Shown here: positions 11,401 to 23,690 of the stretch, one piece after another
How positions within the stretch are numbered: position 1 is the first letter of the stretch
Layout: each line of letters begins with the position of its first letter
Program-made: the position numbers and the translations under genes
Notes under the pieces: generated by a model
Told to the model about the DNA's origin: nothing
The model's database searches: none
The model's input: the letters and a program-made list of their open reading frames with translations, nothing else
NCBI GenBank assembly: GCA_022605955.1
Contig: JAKCOZ010000001.1
Location: forward strand, 80,030,520-80,094,519
Origin: Rallus limicola
Taxonomy: Eukaryota > Chordata > Aves > Gruiformes > Rallidae
Length of the DNA: 64,000 nucleotides
Reading direction: 5' to 3'

Positions 11401-12137
11401 GGACAGACAGCAGTCGGATCGCCTGTCTCTCCTCCTGGTAGTGCTACTTCCCTAACCAGTGTCCATTAACAAATTGCCCCACCTTGATGGGTTTTAGTTT
11501 TCATCCTTGAAGCCTGGGATCCATGATAAGCCACCTCCCTTGTAACATGCCTTGAGGTCTGTTTATTCCCACTGTGGCCATGCCTGTGTGCCAGGGCTAT
11601 GAATCTGTGTCCCTTTTCCCTGGGCTCTGAGCGCACAGAAGGGAGAAGAAAAAAGAATCCTCCTTCAGGGAGCTTATGCTCCAGGTGTTGAGGATAAGAG
11701 GTGAGTGCAGACAGAAAGCAAGCACTTGGGAAGCACAAGATATGGCAGGTCGAGGTAGTATCGGCAATCAGGTCCTACAGAAACACTAAATAATATTATT
11801 CCCACTTCTGTTTCCCTTTCTGCTCCCTTTTCTATCCTTTTTAATCACTTTCAGGTCTTCTTTTTCTTCCACCTAAGAGATTATAGGGCTTTGTCATTTT
11901 GTCTCCAAGAAAAGGGAAAGAGTGTGGAGCGTTTTCATTAGGCCAGGGGCTGGAGGGAAGGAGCGAGCCATGGTATTTGCTAGCTTTAATCTTTATGGTA
12001 ATACTTCGGTAAATATCTGCTGTTCTTTCTCTCCTGTCAGTGTGGCAGCCTGTGAATGATATGGAGCCCAGATCAGGGGAAGAAGAGAGAACTGCAGAGA
12101 GGATTAGAAGGTTAAGATAGGATTATGGGGTCAAAAT
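11401..12137. other. Unique non-coding DNA
   Basis: Nothing recognisable. A minus-strand open frame of 90 codons at 11466-11738 matches no family known to me. Confidence 0.55.
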
Positions 12138-12200
12138 GGAAAAGAAAAAAAAAAAAAAAAAAAGGAAAAGAAAAAGAGAGAGAAAAGAAAGGAAAAGAAA
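12138..12200 (+). repeat. Poly-A / GA-rich low-complexity tract
   Basis: A 19-base A run (12145-12163) continues into AAAAG and GAGA units. No LINE or SINE body precedes it on the plus strand, so it is not obviously a retrotransposon tail. It could also be the tail of an unrecognised retrocopy. Confidence 0.7.
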
Positions 12201-14029
12201 ATGAAGTGTAGCAATTGTGACAGTGGAAAAGAAGGCAAGTGTACAGGGTACCAGAGAAGATGAGACTTTTATGAATGGGTCGATGCATTCAAAGGTCCTG
12301 GAGTCAATAGTCTCTCAAAAACGATCTATTGAACAAAGCTTCATTTGTTCTGCGTCACCCCACAAAAACTTCCTCCCCCACCCCACCCCTTCATCAGTGT
12401 AGGGTTGGGGTTTGACAGGGCTGAATGGAGGGGTGCACAAACACCCCGTTACTCTGGCAGCCCCTCGTGGGCAGGAAGGTACGGTGGGTCAGAATGTGGT
12501 GGCCGAGTCCGTTGGGGAAGGGGTGCGAGAGCCACCGTGGCTGCACAGCTGGAGGAGCTGGTAGTGGGAAAGTTGCTGCTTGACACTGACAACCTCACCC
12601 AGTCCCTTGTGGCCCCGCTGTTCGGTGCCCTACTTTTCCACTGCCTCCTGCTGAGAGCGGCAGAAAGAGAGAACAAGGTGCAAGTGCCTGTTTCCTTGAA
12701 CTCCTCTGCCTGGAGTTCAGGGAACAGCTCGCGAGGCAGGTACAGATTTGGGGCTTTGAACATCAGGGCAGTTTGAGTCCTGCTTTCGGTTTGTGTAATC
12801 AAAAGGAAGAAATGGGTAAAGCGTGTTTGGACTGAGAAGGAAGTGACCCAGACCAGTGCACGCATTTAATATATTTGGATGAATTAAACCAAGCAGGTCA
12901 AATGCCTGATCTGCTGCTGCTGCTCTGAAAAATAATGACACAAGAAAAGCTAACAAGAATACGGCATCAGGGCTTGGCAACAAAGCTGCTGGAGTCAGGG
13001 CAGAATGAAAGTCCCCCTCACTCTGTGTGAACTCCACCATACATCCAAAGCCATCTCGTCTCCGGCAACGCTCAGGAAACATAAGCATTCCTCCTCGCTA
13101 CGTGTCTCATCACAAAACGATGCGGAGGCTGCAGGATGGCGTCCGATGCCCCGTCAGAGAGGGGGGACAGCAAAAGGCAGCAAGGGGGGAGCGGAGCAGG
13201 ATGTGGTGTGCCTGCCTGGTGTCCCAAGCACTCCATGAAGCCTGGGGTGTAATCTGTGGCACAGGCTCCACTGCGGCAGGAATGCCTTTCTGGAGGCAAG
13301 GATTAGGGAAAAGGAATGCACCGCTTCCTCTGGTTTAGACTCAGTGCATTTCATGACAGGCTGCAGCCTGCAGCCCCTTACAGTTACCAGATAGACTGCT
13401 GTTAGACACCAGCGGTACATGTGGCACTTGTCTCTATCCAAGGAGCAGAGCTGGGCAGGTCTCCTTTGTCCCACTCCATAGGTAAGGATAGATTCTGGCT
13501 GGTCCATGTGTAATTGTGAGGTTGCAAGGAGTATTTCTCCTTCGTATTTATTTTTTTCTGAAACAGTTTTTGCTTCTGTCAGGGCATGCAGTTGCCCTCT
13601 CTCTTTTCTAAAGAAATGAAGGTTCATGATAACTTTATTCCTTCCTTCCTTCCTTCCTGTTCCACTCACTCTTTGAGAAGCAGCAAGTCCTGCAGTCTCC
13701 TACATCTCTGATATGCAGCAGTTGTTCTGCAGAGCAGGGCAAGATGCTTGCTTTCAGCCAAAGTTGGGATGCTTTTAAAAACTGGACACCTCTTCCAGTG
13801 AGAAACCTCTTGACCATCCTTTTTTCTCTACTTCTCCCAGTCTCTTTTTTCCTCATAGCGTGCCCTTGCTCTCTGAAGTCACCCTGTATAATCTGTATCA
13901 CTCTTCTGACATACTGCTGGCTGCAGCTCCTCTGAAGCGGGGGTTTTGCTCTCTTGGACCATGTTCTCTTGACAAGTTAAGGTCTCCAGAGGGCCTCATG
14001 GGTTTTATGTAATTTCTTTCTGCATCCAG
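12201..14029. other. Unique non-coding DNA, moderately GC-rich
   Basis: Open frames of up to 171 codons (minus, 13154-13669) and 143 codons (plus, 12345-12776) overlap frames on the other strand and carry no recognisable domain. I treat them as chance. A TTCC array is listed separately. Confidence 0.55.
13638..13658 (+). repeat. TTCC microsatellite
   Basis: About five uninterrupted TTCC units. It is short and probably of low variability. Confidence 0.85.
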
Positions 14030-14115
14030 ACAGCCGGACTTCATTTAATTTTATTTGCATTTAATAATAAGCTGCTTTTCTTTAGCTGCAAGTTGCAAAT
14101 TATCAAAACCCATCA
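14030..14115. promoter_or_regulatory. AT-rich candidate regulatory element with octamer site
   Basis: A perfect octamer (ATTTGCAT, 14053-14060, POU-factor consensus) sits among TTTAAT and AATAATAA homeodomain-type cores, with 'agttgcaaat' at 14091-14100 nearby. No repeat explains it. This is a motif-based inference; conservation is untested. Confidence 0.3.
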
Positions 14116-14407
14116 AACCCTATCCATTGAAACTAACTATATAGTCTCCAGTCAAACCCAGGTTGGCTGCCTGCCGAATGGTCCCAGGGCAGGACTTGGA
14201 CAACTGCTGTATGTACAGGGGTAGGCATTTCTTTGATGTATTTCACTGGGGGCCACACAAGACATTTCTGATATAATGTGATTGTTCAGACGAATGCCTA
14301 AGCTGCATTGGCTCTATGTATTCATCTTTAATTATTAAAATAGGACAGATAATTCATAACCCTTGAGGTCTTTATTTTCTGACAATGAAATTCAACGTAT
14401 GCTTGGC

Positions 14408-14562
14408 CAAGGGGGAGAAAGGTAGATTCCGAGAGCAAGAGAACAAAGCAAGAGGAAACAAGAGAGGATAAAGAAAAGAAAGAGAGGAGGAGGATATTAA
14501 AATAAAAAGCATGTTGGAAATGAGGGAGAATGAGGAGTAGGTGTGGAGGAAAAGCAGAATAG
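14408..14562 (+). repeat. Purine-rich tract
   Basis: Around 150 bases are strongly biased to A and G on the plus strand (AGAGGA, AAGAAAAG and GGAGGAGG units) with few pyrimidines. Such mirror-like purine tracts can form triplex DNA. No mobile element is recognisable in it. Confidence 0.55.
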
Positions 14563-15354
14563 CTTAATGGTTAGTTGTACATCTTGTATCGTAAGGGACT
14601 GTTCTGCCTTAAACATTTCCATGTTGTTGCTTGTCTTCTGATGCAACAAGGTGCATTGATCTCAGTGGTCCCTCAACTTCTGCGTTTTAAGAAGCAGTCT
14701 GATATGACCCCACTGGGGTAAGCACTTTGCTGGGAGAATGAGTGATGGTCCTTGCTCCACCAATCTTCAAGCGCTTATCTGTTTGCATCAAACTACCAGC
14801 CAAAGCCACCTGTCAAATAACAGGTTCTTTGAGGGCGTGTTTCCAGAGTTTGGAGGACTAGGTTCAGGAGAGGTGAGGGATGGAGAGGGGAAAATAAAAG
14901 AAGTGGGAGAAGAAAATACAGATAAAGAGGGAGACTCAAATCACAGACAGGCTTCAGTGAAGTCAGACAGAATTAAGACGAACAGACCACCAGGTAACAG
15001 CAGAAGAATAGACACCTCGCTCCCAGCCAGTTGGGAGGCAGTAATGTCAATGTCCTCTTGCTAGGTCACAGTCAGTATAAATGCTGCTGCACATTCACAG
15101 CCAAAGGGGCTTAGCAAAGCTAATGAGCAGGGAAAGAATGAGGAACGGGGGAAGGAGAATTTCTCTGTTAAAACTCTGGCTGAGAGCATGTCTCTGTGCA
15201 AAAGGATTTGCAAGGCAAAACAGCTCACGCTAGTGCAATAAATAAGCAGAGCTGGGGCGAGAGCAGAGGGAGGAAAGGGAAAAGAACAAGAAGTCAGGCT
15301 GTAGTAAGGAAGTGGGAGAGCCCTGCTGTATTTGCCCTGTCTAAATCTGCTCGG
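14563..15354. other. Unique non-coding DNA
   Basis: No gene or repeat recognised. Purine bias continues in patches (for example 14850-14950 and 15120-15310), which accounts for the 108-codon plus frame at 14738-15064. Confidence 0.55.
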
Positions 15355-15480
15355 TCCTGGTAATTAGAAAGAACATACTGAGAGTGTTTGTCAGAGTTGC
15401 AAGTTTAATGACTCAAAATTACAGCAGCCTGACATCCATTAAGCTGAAGCATTTGTTTTGGAAGTGTCATTTTTCATGAG
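15355..15480. promoter_or_regulatory. AT-rich candidate regulatory element
   Basis: It contains a TAATTAG-type core near 15361, 'ttaatgactcaaaatt' with an AP-1-like TGACTCA near 15409, and a TTAAG site. It stands out from its flanks in composition and belongs to no visible repeat. Function is inferred from motifs only. Confidence 0.25.
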
Positions 15481-18400
15481 GGAACATTGTCAAAGCACTG
15501 CCCAGTCTTCTGCTGGCAGAGCTTTCAGGTGGCAACTGAAGACTGGCACGTCCCGGAGACACAGGGCAGGAACGAAGGGTTTTTGGCAGAGCTGGGTTTG
15601 GGAAACCTAGGGCTGGGAGAGTGGGGGTGCTTCAGGGCAGGAGGAGGGCACTGGCAGGATTGTGTTGAAGCATTCTGCATACCTTCCCCCACTCCTGTCA
15701 TTACTGTTCTGAAATGCTCCCACATTTTCCTGTCATGGGAAATGCAAATTCTGCTTTGTTTCACAGCCTGAGATGTTTGCCCCGACTCTGCTATGCCTGG
15801 AGCGTGGTGTGGAGATACAGCAAGGCAGGACCTGCTTTTGTTCCTGCCAGGGGTTGCAGTCCTCCCTGAGTTCAGGAGAGTTATGCCAGGGGGGCTTAAC
15901 TATCAGTGTTGTCCTCCAAGGGCCAGCTTTCTGGTTTCTTCCTGCCATAGTTTCCCCCACAGCAATATGAAGGCAGCAGGGCTTCCCTGTTTGGCAGAAA
16001 GACTTTTTCATGGGGATGTGCATTAGTGAAGATCACTGTGCCAAAAATATTGCAGGAAAGCAAAGTATTACCTGTAGAAGAAGTCTCTGTATTTTGAGTG
16101 ATGCTACTTCTGGTGGAGGTACACTTGCACACCAGGGCAGGGAGTGAACAGTTAGGATCAAAAACCAAACCTCTTCCAAGTAGCAAGGAAAGAGTAAAGA
16201 GCTTGCTGAGCGTCAGGTCATGAAACTACACAGGGAAATATATCTACATTTTTCATCCCAATTTATCTCAAGCGCTGAAGCATCGTAAATTCAGAAAGCT
16301 GCAAAACACTTTACCTAAGAGCCTGTGGCCTGTCAGCATGAACCTGCAGAGCACGTTGGGCATTTCAGCAAGGCTGACTCTGCAGTGAACATGAAGGACA
16401 CCGGGTAAACTCATTAGAAACCAGTAGGTCCATTAGGGTTATGAAGAAGTGTGTTTTCCGGGCTTCACATATCACAGCACTGTTGGGTACTGATGATGTA
16501 CAAACTGTTTAAGTGTTTATAGTAGGTGGATTTTATACATTTCCTGCTGAGTACTTCTTTTGGTACTTGGTAATGGTCCCCAGATGTATAGCAGCGTCAG
16601 TGCTTTAATATCAGCAACTACAGTAGTTCACGTCTGTCTTTTATGACCTATCTATTTCTGAAATCACGTGTCAGACAGTCAAAACTGTGGATCCCAGCAT
16701 TGAAGTCTGAGCCATACCAGTGACGTAGTTTGAGTTACAGCAGTTTTGTTTCAGTCTTGTGACCAAGGATCCCCTCGTGGCTACATAACCTGGGCAGTGA
16801 GCAGGTATTACCAGGTGCGGTGACCTTGCACAGCAGATTATACCAGAATGTTAGTGAGAAGGCTGGAACCAAAAGGTTTGTCTGAATTCAACCTCCTACC
16901 AAGAAAGGACTCACAGGAAAACTGGACGCCAGGTCTGAACTTTTCCAGCATGTTTCTGAGTAACCGAACACAGGATTCCTAGGGTCTGTTGCTCCCTTTA
17001 GGGTATGCTGGTGTCTTGCATGTTTTGTTCTGCACACTAAGGCTTCATGCCACTTTCCTGCTGTTGGTTGATGTCTTCAGGTTTGGAGTTGTTACAGCAA
17101 AGGACTCATGGCAGTGCCTTAGGACAAGAAGCTACAATGTGAACAAAGAGTTTCAGAATGCCAGTACCAGAGCTGAGGATGGGCCAGAACAGCAACCAAA
17201 CCCTCCCCATTTGTCATGGTTTGGAAGTAGTGAGCAGCTGAGAGGCAGCTTCTGCATTTCAGCTGAAAGGCCCCAAGCCATCATGTCGTTTGGGACTGGG
17301 ACTGTGGCATGCGACTTCAACCACTCCAAACAGAGGAAGTCAGCCTAGCTTTTCCTTACTACTTTGCTTCTTTAATCACCTTCCTGCTGAAGGTTGGCTG
17401 GTTTTGGAACAGTTACTGGAGAGCTTACGTTTGTATCCTGTATTTTTTCCTCTCTGTACCATCTGTTCACAGACTGGATTACAGTTGCCGCCAGTTAAAA
17501 AGCAGATTGCCTTGGCCCAAGGTCAGGATCGCAGCCCCGGTGCCCTGCCTGCCTCCCATGGATTTACACTCAACGCAGAGTGCTCACCGCCTGCCTGCTG
17601 CTTTCCCTGAAACCCCCACCTGCTACCACGGAGGGATGCTCAGGCCCTTCCTCCTACACCACGTTCCTCCCCTTGCTCCCACCCACCCGCCTGTCCTTTG
17701 TTCTCCCGCGTGCACTCCATTTGGCTCAGTTTAAAGGCCAGAGAAAGGGGGAGAGAAGGTAAAAGTACTGGCTGTCAGCCTTGATTTACCTTCAGCGACA
17801 CACTGTGCTCAGACCTGTCAGCACACTGGCCTCAGCATTCATCAGCCCTGCTCAGAGGAGTGCTTCTCGCCATATCACTTTGGTGACTTCCGAGGGACAT
17901 TTGGATCCAGCTCCACTAACTGCTTTGTGGTTGACTTGTTGTGAGGGATGGCAAGGGGGTGTTGGGAGTTAGGGTGTCCATCCCCCTACCTTTTGCCTGA
18001 GTGGCAGGAGCATTTGCTGTGGTCCTGCACTGCTGTACTCCACAGGTGTAGCCATACCCTATGCAACAAAACAGAGCCAGTACTTTTGTTTGCCAGGGTC
18101 CAGTAGTACCCAGAGGATCCTAATTGAATAGCAGGTGAATTCCCAATAAATATTCATCAGAGTAGAGAAACAGAGCAGCTGGCAGGCCAACTCTTGGCTT
18201 CAGGACAATCTGCAGTCACTTGTACTGTGGCTAACTTCAGTGTGCTGTCCCGTTAACCGAGTGTAAGGCTCCTCAGGAATGGGCTACTCATTTTTATCCA
18301 GCTGCCACTTTCCCCTGCACTCAAGAGTTGTCTTCTCCTGATTCCCCAAGTTGAACTGCATAGGTTCCCATGAGCTGTGGGGCTGTGCTTGAGACTAAAT

Positions 18401-18719
18401 AGGATCCTGGTGCATCGATCTTCACCTTTCCTTTACTTCTGAACTGACTGTATAGACACTCACTGCTTGATTCTTCTCTTTTCTTGTTCCACCTCAGACC
18501 CTCTTTGTTTCGCCCTCTGTTTTATGGGCAGTGCTGTGCCTCAGTCAGCTTCTTTGCAGCAAATCGCAGGGCTCTCCAAGTGCTCCCTTGCCTGTTTTTA
18601 CATAGCACATTCCCTTAACTCTGTTTTCTTCCTGCTTTGAGGCACATGCAGTGATGTCTCTGTCAGCACCCCATCCTCTTGAGTACTATGGATCTCAAAA
18701 GGCTTTGTCCTTGATGTCT
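15481..18719. other. Unique non-coding DNA
   Basis: This is about 3.2 kb with no gene or confident repeat. The minus and plus frames near 15525-16186 and the plus frames near 17290-17762 are mutually overlapping and low in recognisable content. A weak SINE-tail resemblance near 16260-16320 was too degraded to call. Confidence 0.55.
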
Positions 18720-19690
18720 CCTTTCTAGATGATCACATTGCCTATCCAGGTTAAACTACCTAAAGCGACTTCTAGACAAGACATACTGCACCCTGACCTG
18801 TCACACACTGTCTCCACAACTCTCAGTCAACAAATGTACTCACAGCTCAGGCTGAATAGTGTTAAAAAGCTGTTTGTCTTTTCCTTTGAATTCTTTTCAC
18901 TTTGGTCTTTTTATCACTCCTAATGATGAAAAAATCCTCCCCGTCATGCATCCTTGTAATATGGAGGCTAGTTATTTTCTCCTTTGTACTCTCCCCAACC
19001 TGATTCTTCCTCTACCAGATACAGAAAATCCATCTCTTCTCTTTCTCAACACCTAGACCCCTTGTTCATGTCTTAGCCCTCCTTAGTCTTCATTATTGTA
19101 ACAGCTTCTGCTTCCCTTACATGCGTGAAAGCCAGCTCCCCTTCTCCAGCCAGTCCAGAATGGCCATGCTAAAAACACCCCTTTCCCTGTGCCACACAGA
19201 ATATAGTGACTTTATATTTACATGGCTCTGTATGACCCCCTTTGGACTGGAAGTTCCTTGGCCTTGCCTTCATGACCTTACACAGCCCTCATTATATGGG
19301 CCTGCTGATGTTTCTAATCCAGCTTTTATATTCCCTCCATTTCCATATAGTGCATCGTCCTATTCATCTCCCAGCAGTATTTCTCAGATACTCCCAGGGA
19401 CACAACCCTCTTCTGAAGCTGGTCTTTCTCTGCATTTTCTCCTGTCTTTCTACGTCTCTAAAGTGTTTACTTTCTCGGTGCCAAATGAGTGAACCTTCCT
19501 GCCGCCTTTGCTCTGTGCCTTATCTCGTCTGTTTCTTTTGGCGTTGAAGGGTGCTTGCTATGCCCTCAGCTTTGCTGGGCTGCACTCAGTGATTTATACA
19601 CCCACTCAGCTGTCCTATAATCCAGCCATCCCTGCAAAAGGTTTAGCTTCTGGCACCTCAGTAACCCGTCTTGCATACTGCTGCCTGCCT
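18720..19690 (+). mobile_element. Probable L2-like LINE relic (ORF2 3' half)
   Basis: The strand is pyrimidine-rich in the way of L2 sense strands, and several segments fall in L2 order. 'cttcattattgtaacagctt' and 'ctgcttccctta' (near 19090-19120) parallel the L2 'tggactactgcaacagcctc' block. 'ttctccagccagtccagaat' then 'ggccatgctaaaa' (19142-19174) parallels the L2 'ccactccagtccatc..cagctgcc' block. 'gctatgccctcagctttgct' (19557-19576) with 'gatttatacacccact' parallels the end of ORF2 in amniote L2-type elements. Stops occur in all frames. The 5' limit is unclear, and the alignment was made by eye against recalled sequence. Confidence 0.55.
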
Positions 19691-20499
19691 TGTTTTGATG
19701 AGTAGCCTCGGAAAGAAGATGTGGGAGCTGGCGGGGGGAAAGAGTGCCCCAAGTCTGGATGGGGGTATCTGTGCTGGACATGGCTGGATTAGGGACACCT
19801 AATCAGTTGTGTAACAGCACTAAGAGGATTGCTGCATATCCCCAAGCATGACTCAACTGAAACATATTTTGGATGTAGGTGGACAGGTAATGTCTCCCAA
19901 GAGGAGGGGACAGTTTCCTCAGTAATGAGTCACCTTTTTTTGTTGTTGTTTAGTCTTGTTCCCTTTGCCAGAAACACAGTACTTAGCACCTGACTTTTGC
20001 AGTAGAAATAACCCTATTGACCCTATGAATCTCCTGGAGATGTTTTGGACTATTTTCCCTGTACCATATCCTTGTTTATCAGTAGAAACAACCTGTGGAA
20101 GCAGGGACCCCAGCCTAATAATTAAGAGAGATGTCAACAGGTCCAGCAGAAAGGTTTTGGGAATGACAGGGAAACAATCCCTCCTGGAGGACGACCTAAA
20201 GGAGATACCAAGCTGGCCCCTCTTGGCATAGGGGAGCAAGGGCTCTGGGCAGGGAGCGGGTTATTCCCTGTGCCACCTTCCCTTAGCAGTATAGATTCAG
20301 GAGGGAGATGAAAGCCTTCTTATGGTGCACAGCCGATGCTTCACTCTGCCTAACCCAGCCAGATTAATGAGGTGCTTCCTCCACACGGCATATGGCCATG
20401 TGCTTGTGTGGTTCAGCACAGGCCGGGTCTGCTGCCTGCTCAGAGTTAAAGAGGTTTGGATCTGTGCTGAGGGGCCAGGGAGAAGGAAAGGCTGCAGCT
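19691..20499. other. Unique non-coding DNA
   Basis: No gene or repeat recognised. Two open frames of about 100 codons at 19919-20239 overlap on opposite strands and match nothing I know. Confidence 0.55.
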
Positions 20500-20690
20500 A
20501 GTTGGAGTGGGGCTATTAAAAGCCAATACTCTAATGAACCAGCAATGGCACCTAATCAATGTGTGAAAAATGGGTAATTCTTGCTAATGCCCTGTTAATG
20601 TTCTCATAATGATCTGTCAGGGAACTCTGGCTAATTATTGTCATGGTAATTTGGCACAGGTTTGCCTGGGATAATGTGGCCTGAATGAAG
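20500..20690. promoter_or_regulatory. TAAT-core cluster, candidate homeodomain-type enhancer
   Basis: Nine plus-strand TAAT cores fall within 20532-20675: at 20532, 20553, 20575, 20585, 20596, 20607, 20632, 20647 and 20672. Chance would give one or fewer on one strand. Five of them recur at 10-11-base or near-double spacing. The stretch belongs to no visible repeat and codes for nothing. Homeodomain binding is an inference from the shared core. Confidence 0.35.
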
Positions 20691-20799
20691 AGGAGCACGT
20701 ATTTGCTACCGGTGTCCCAGAGCCCTGCTGCTCTTCCCACTTCTTCTGCTTCTCTTCTGCTAGCTCCTTTCTCTGGTCTCTCTTTTAATTAGGCAATTA

Positions 20800-20865
20800 G
20801 TTGATTGATTAGTTAATGTTTGTACAACACTTTGAACATGTAAAGTGCTAATTCAGTGCTCTTTG
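20800..20865 (+). mobile_element. SINE 3'-tail-like fragment
   Basis: 'gtttgtacaacactttgaac' followed by 'atgtaaagtgctaa' resembles the 3' end of amniote MIR-type SINEs ('gtttgtaaagcactttgag' with a 'gtgctatata' box). It is short and lacks the core. Confidence 0.45.
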
Positions 20866-21639
20866 CTATTCTTCCTTCGCTTCTGTCTTCTTGCTTTTTT
20901 TTTTATGTGGCTGAGAACTGTGTGTGTTCTGTGATGTCATAGAATACTGGTGAGGTCATGGTTGAGACTTCAGAATCCCCAGTGCAATTCTTCCCCATAT
21001 TCTTTATCCTTAACAGTGGCACCGGGCAGATGGCTTCCCCTATCCCTCACTGCAGTCTGCTGTCCCACAGCAGTCCACCACTGCTCGGTGCACGTAAATC
21101 AGAAACCCATGCTGCATTAATCTGCAATCCTTGGCACATAATTTAGGCCTAATATGCTGCAGACAACATGGCACCTTGCTGGGGCTCTTATAAATCACGT
21201 GGACATGTTTTGGCTCTCAAACTTCTCTGCAGTTAATGGGTGACGTTGGACTGTTGATCCTGTTTTACTTAGTTGTTGACTTCTGGTTGGGTTTTTCCTT
21301 AATCTAACTCAGAGGTGAACTTAGAGAGAGATGTGCTTTGCTTATCCCTCTTGCCTTTTGAAAGCCCTTGTCTTTTCCCTACTGTGCTAAATCAGGAATA
21401 TTGGTGACTTACATTTAAGCTCTTGCTACAGAAGATTGCAGCTAGCTGGAAAGGCAGTAAGTGCTAGGGCAAGAGGAGAGTGACCTATTTGCACGTTAAT
21501 GAACAATATGCACCACTGCATTGTTTAAGGGCCTGGTTTTGCACCCGTCTACACAGCTTTTCCAAAGGGGAAACCCAGTCACTGGCTACCCTCGCAAGGA
21601 TCATATGGCTATAGAACGGCTGTGCAGCTATACAGAAGC
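20866..21639. other. Unique non-coding DNA
   Basis: No gene or repeat recognised. The stretch is AT-leaning with several TTAAT/TAAT cores but no cluster as dense as the one just upstream. Confidence 0.5.
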
Positions 21640-21780
21640 CTTTTACTCATAGCTGACATTTATATAACACTTTTTAGAGCCGTCCAGGAGGATCCCAAAC
21701 CACTTAGCTCACTGCTGAAACACAGCCAACTCCGAGGTGGAACAAAGTCACCATTCTTCCTGTGGCATTCCTATATGGTG
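21640..21780 (-). mobile_element. SINE fragment (MIR-like tail)
   Basis: 'catttatataacacttttta' (21657-21676) and 'ggatcccaaaccactta' (21690-21706) mirror the reverse-complement tail of amniote MIR-type SINEs ('atttatatagcgctttata' and 'ggatcccaaagcacttta'). The downstream core is not clear. Confidence 0.5.
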
Positions 21781-23569
21781 AAAGTTTAGGACAGGGTTGG
21801 AAGAGTCTTTCTGTAGGCGGCACGTGCTCAGTGGGCTAAGAGTGCAGCCAGTACTGAGCTGAAGTGAGCGTGTCCTGTGCTTGGGACTTCCATGGGATTT
21901 CTTAATGATAGGCCAGGACTCTTGTCTACGTCAATTCTGAAAAACACCACCCCCTACAAATGGGTGTTCTCTAAAAAGCTTCCAGAAAGTCAATTCTCAG
22001 CTCCTTTACCATTAGAAAACCCAAAAGGTGTTGTCTGCTTCTGATGAGGAAGTGGAGCAGGGACCTGCATCAGGTTGGCTCTCTGTCTGAGCTCTCTTTC
22101 TGAGTGATGGCATCACCAGTTATCTGCATTTGCTTCCACAACAACTTTGCCATCCCCCAGAGACTTAGAGAAAGTGTCTCTACCACTTAACATTAACAGC
22201 TGTGATTCCCTCCCCGCCTACATGCCTTCTGACCCAGCCTGGCTCTTGAGAATGCCTTGCTCTGATCTTCAGCCTTCTTCGTGTTTACTTGGTGTATCAC
22301 TTCTGTAAATTGTGGATACTTTTGTGCTTTGGAAGCAAATGTAGAATGTAAATCTACTGAGATCTGGATAAATCCTCCCTGAATGTACTGGTGCAGTAGC
22401 CAGTACGTCTGTTTCTAAAAGGCATTCCTCCTGTAAGTGACCCAGAACTGACTCACATTTATTTTGGTGTATCACACAGCTCCAGTTTGTGAAACTGGCC
22501 CAGGGACACATCATCTTCTTTTTTTTTTTCCCTTGGGAAAGAGTCATTGCAAAAAGATGGAGATACTGCTTCTGTTTCACCACTCTGAAACCCTCTGTGT
22601 TTTGTTCTAACCCTTTTAGAGGTTGTTAGCTTACTGAGCTGTGTTCCCTCTGTGTTTCCAGAGTGAAGGAAAACAAGTACCCAAGTTCCTACTGTGTGAG
22701 TGGCTCAAATAACAATATGAAAAAAGAAAGCACAACAAATAGAAGAATTCTCTGGTACAAGATTAGGCAGCTTAGATCTAGTATGGAAATGCGTAAGCTA
22801 GAGGGCACAGAGACATGTCTCATCTGTTCGCTGATCAGTCTCCATGCCTATCCCACCCCCTCCCTTTGCTCCCTGCTGAACCTGTTCAGACATACTGGCC
22901 GTCCTGGGGTTCAGCATAGCTTTCCCCTCAGAAATGTGTTCAATTACAGGCCTTGCAGGAGCTCATTTGGATGAGAAATTAGAAAGTGACTTTCTCTTTC
23001 CTACTCATCCCTTCCCATAATTTACCTGCTCCCATCTACAAGTACAGAAATTTGACGTGCTGCTTCCCTTACTTACGGCTCTCCCAATAGGGAGAGGTGG
23101 AATATGCTTTGTGGCTTTGAAAAGAGACAGTAACAAGAGGGGTATGATAGACGCTTAGGAAGCTGTGAATGTTGTGGAGGTGGTTTCACTGAGTATTCAT
23201 AGTGGAAGAACTATAAAAGGGTTCAGAATTATTTTTTTTCAAATGTGGGATAGTTACAGCAGGGACCTTCTTACAGGAGGTAGAAACAGAACCAGGTTCA
23301 AAAGGTTTTCTGAAAGTTGCTGGAGGACAGGGCCATGGATTGGCACTCTTCATAGCTTGCTTTCTGCTGGTGCCCCTCAGAGGTGAGCATTATGCTAGCT
23401 GCTGGCCCAGTCAGGTTTGAGAGAGCAAGTCTTGTCCTCTCCTGCTGTTGTCACACATGATTTTTCCCAAGGCAGTCAAATTGGATGTGTTTTGTGAGGA
23501 AGGCCTTGTTTGGGGTTAAGGCCCAGTATGCAGATGCTGTTTTGCCTTGTCCAATCCACTGCCTTTTGC
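21781..23569. other. Unique non-coding DNA
   Basis: No gene or repeat family was recognised. An isolated T run occurs near 22522. Confidence 0.55.
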
Positions 23570-23690
23570 ACGAGTTAGCTTAGGCCTGTAAAATGAGCAT
23601 TACGGTACCAATTAATATTACAATTTTTTATACAGATGACACAGCTGATTAATGTCCTTTAATGCAATGCATTGTCACCCCTTATTCGTC
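23570..23690. promoter_or_regulatory. AT-rich candidate regulatory element
   Basis: The pattern 'ccaattaatattacaatttt', then 'gattaatgtcctttaatgca' (TTAAT cores near 23612, 23649 and 23659) and the palindrome-like 'atgcaatgcat' is typical of vertebrate conserved non-coding elements. No repeat signature. Inference only. Confidence 0.3.

Noticed and set aside
12138..12163. Poly-A tail of a processed pseudogene.
   Set aside because: No gene-like sequence precedes it on the plus strand, and the tract grades into GA-rich low complexity.
13154..13669. A 171-codon minus-strand frame.
   Set aside because: No recognisable family, no splice or promoter context, and overlapping frames on the other strand.
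20936..20956. CR1-like 3' end from 'tcatagaata'.
   Set aside because: The neighbouring sequence does not continue into CR1 3' UTR on either strand.
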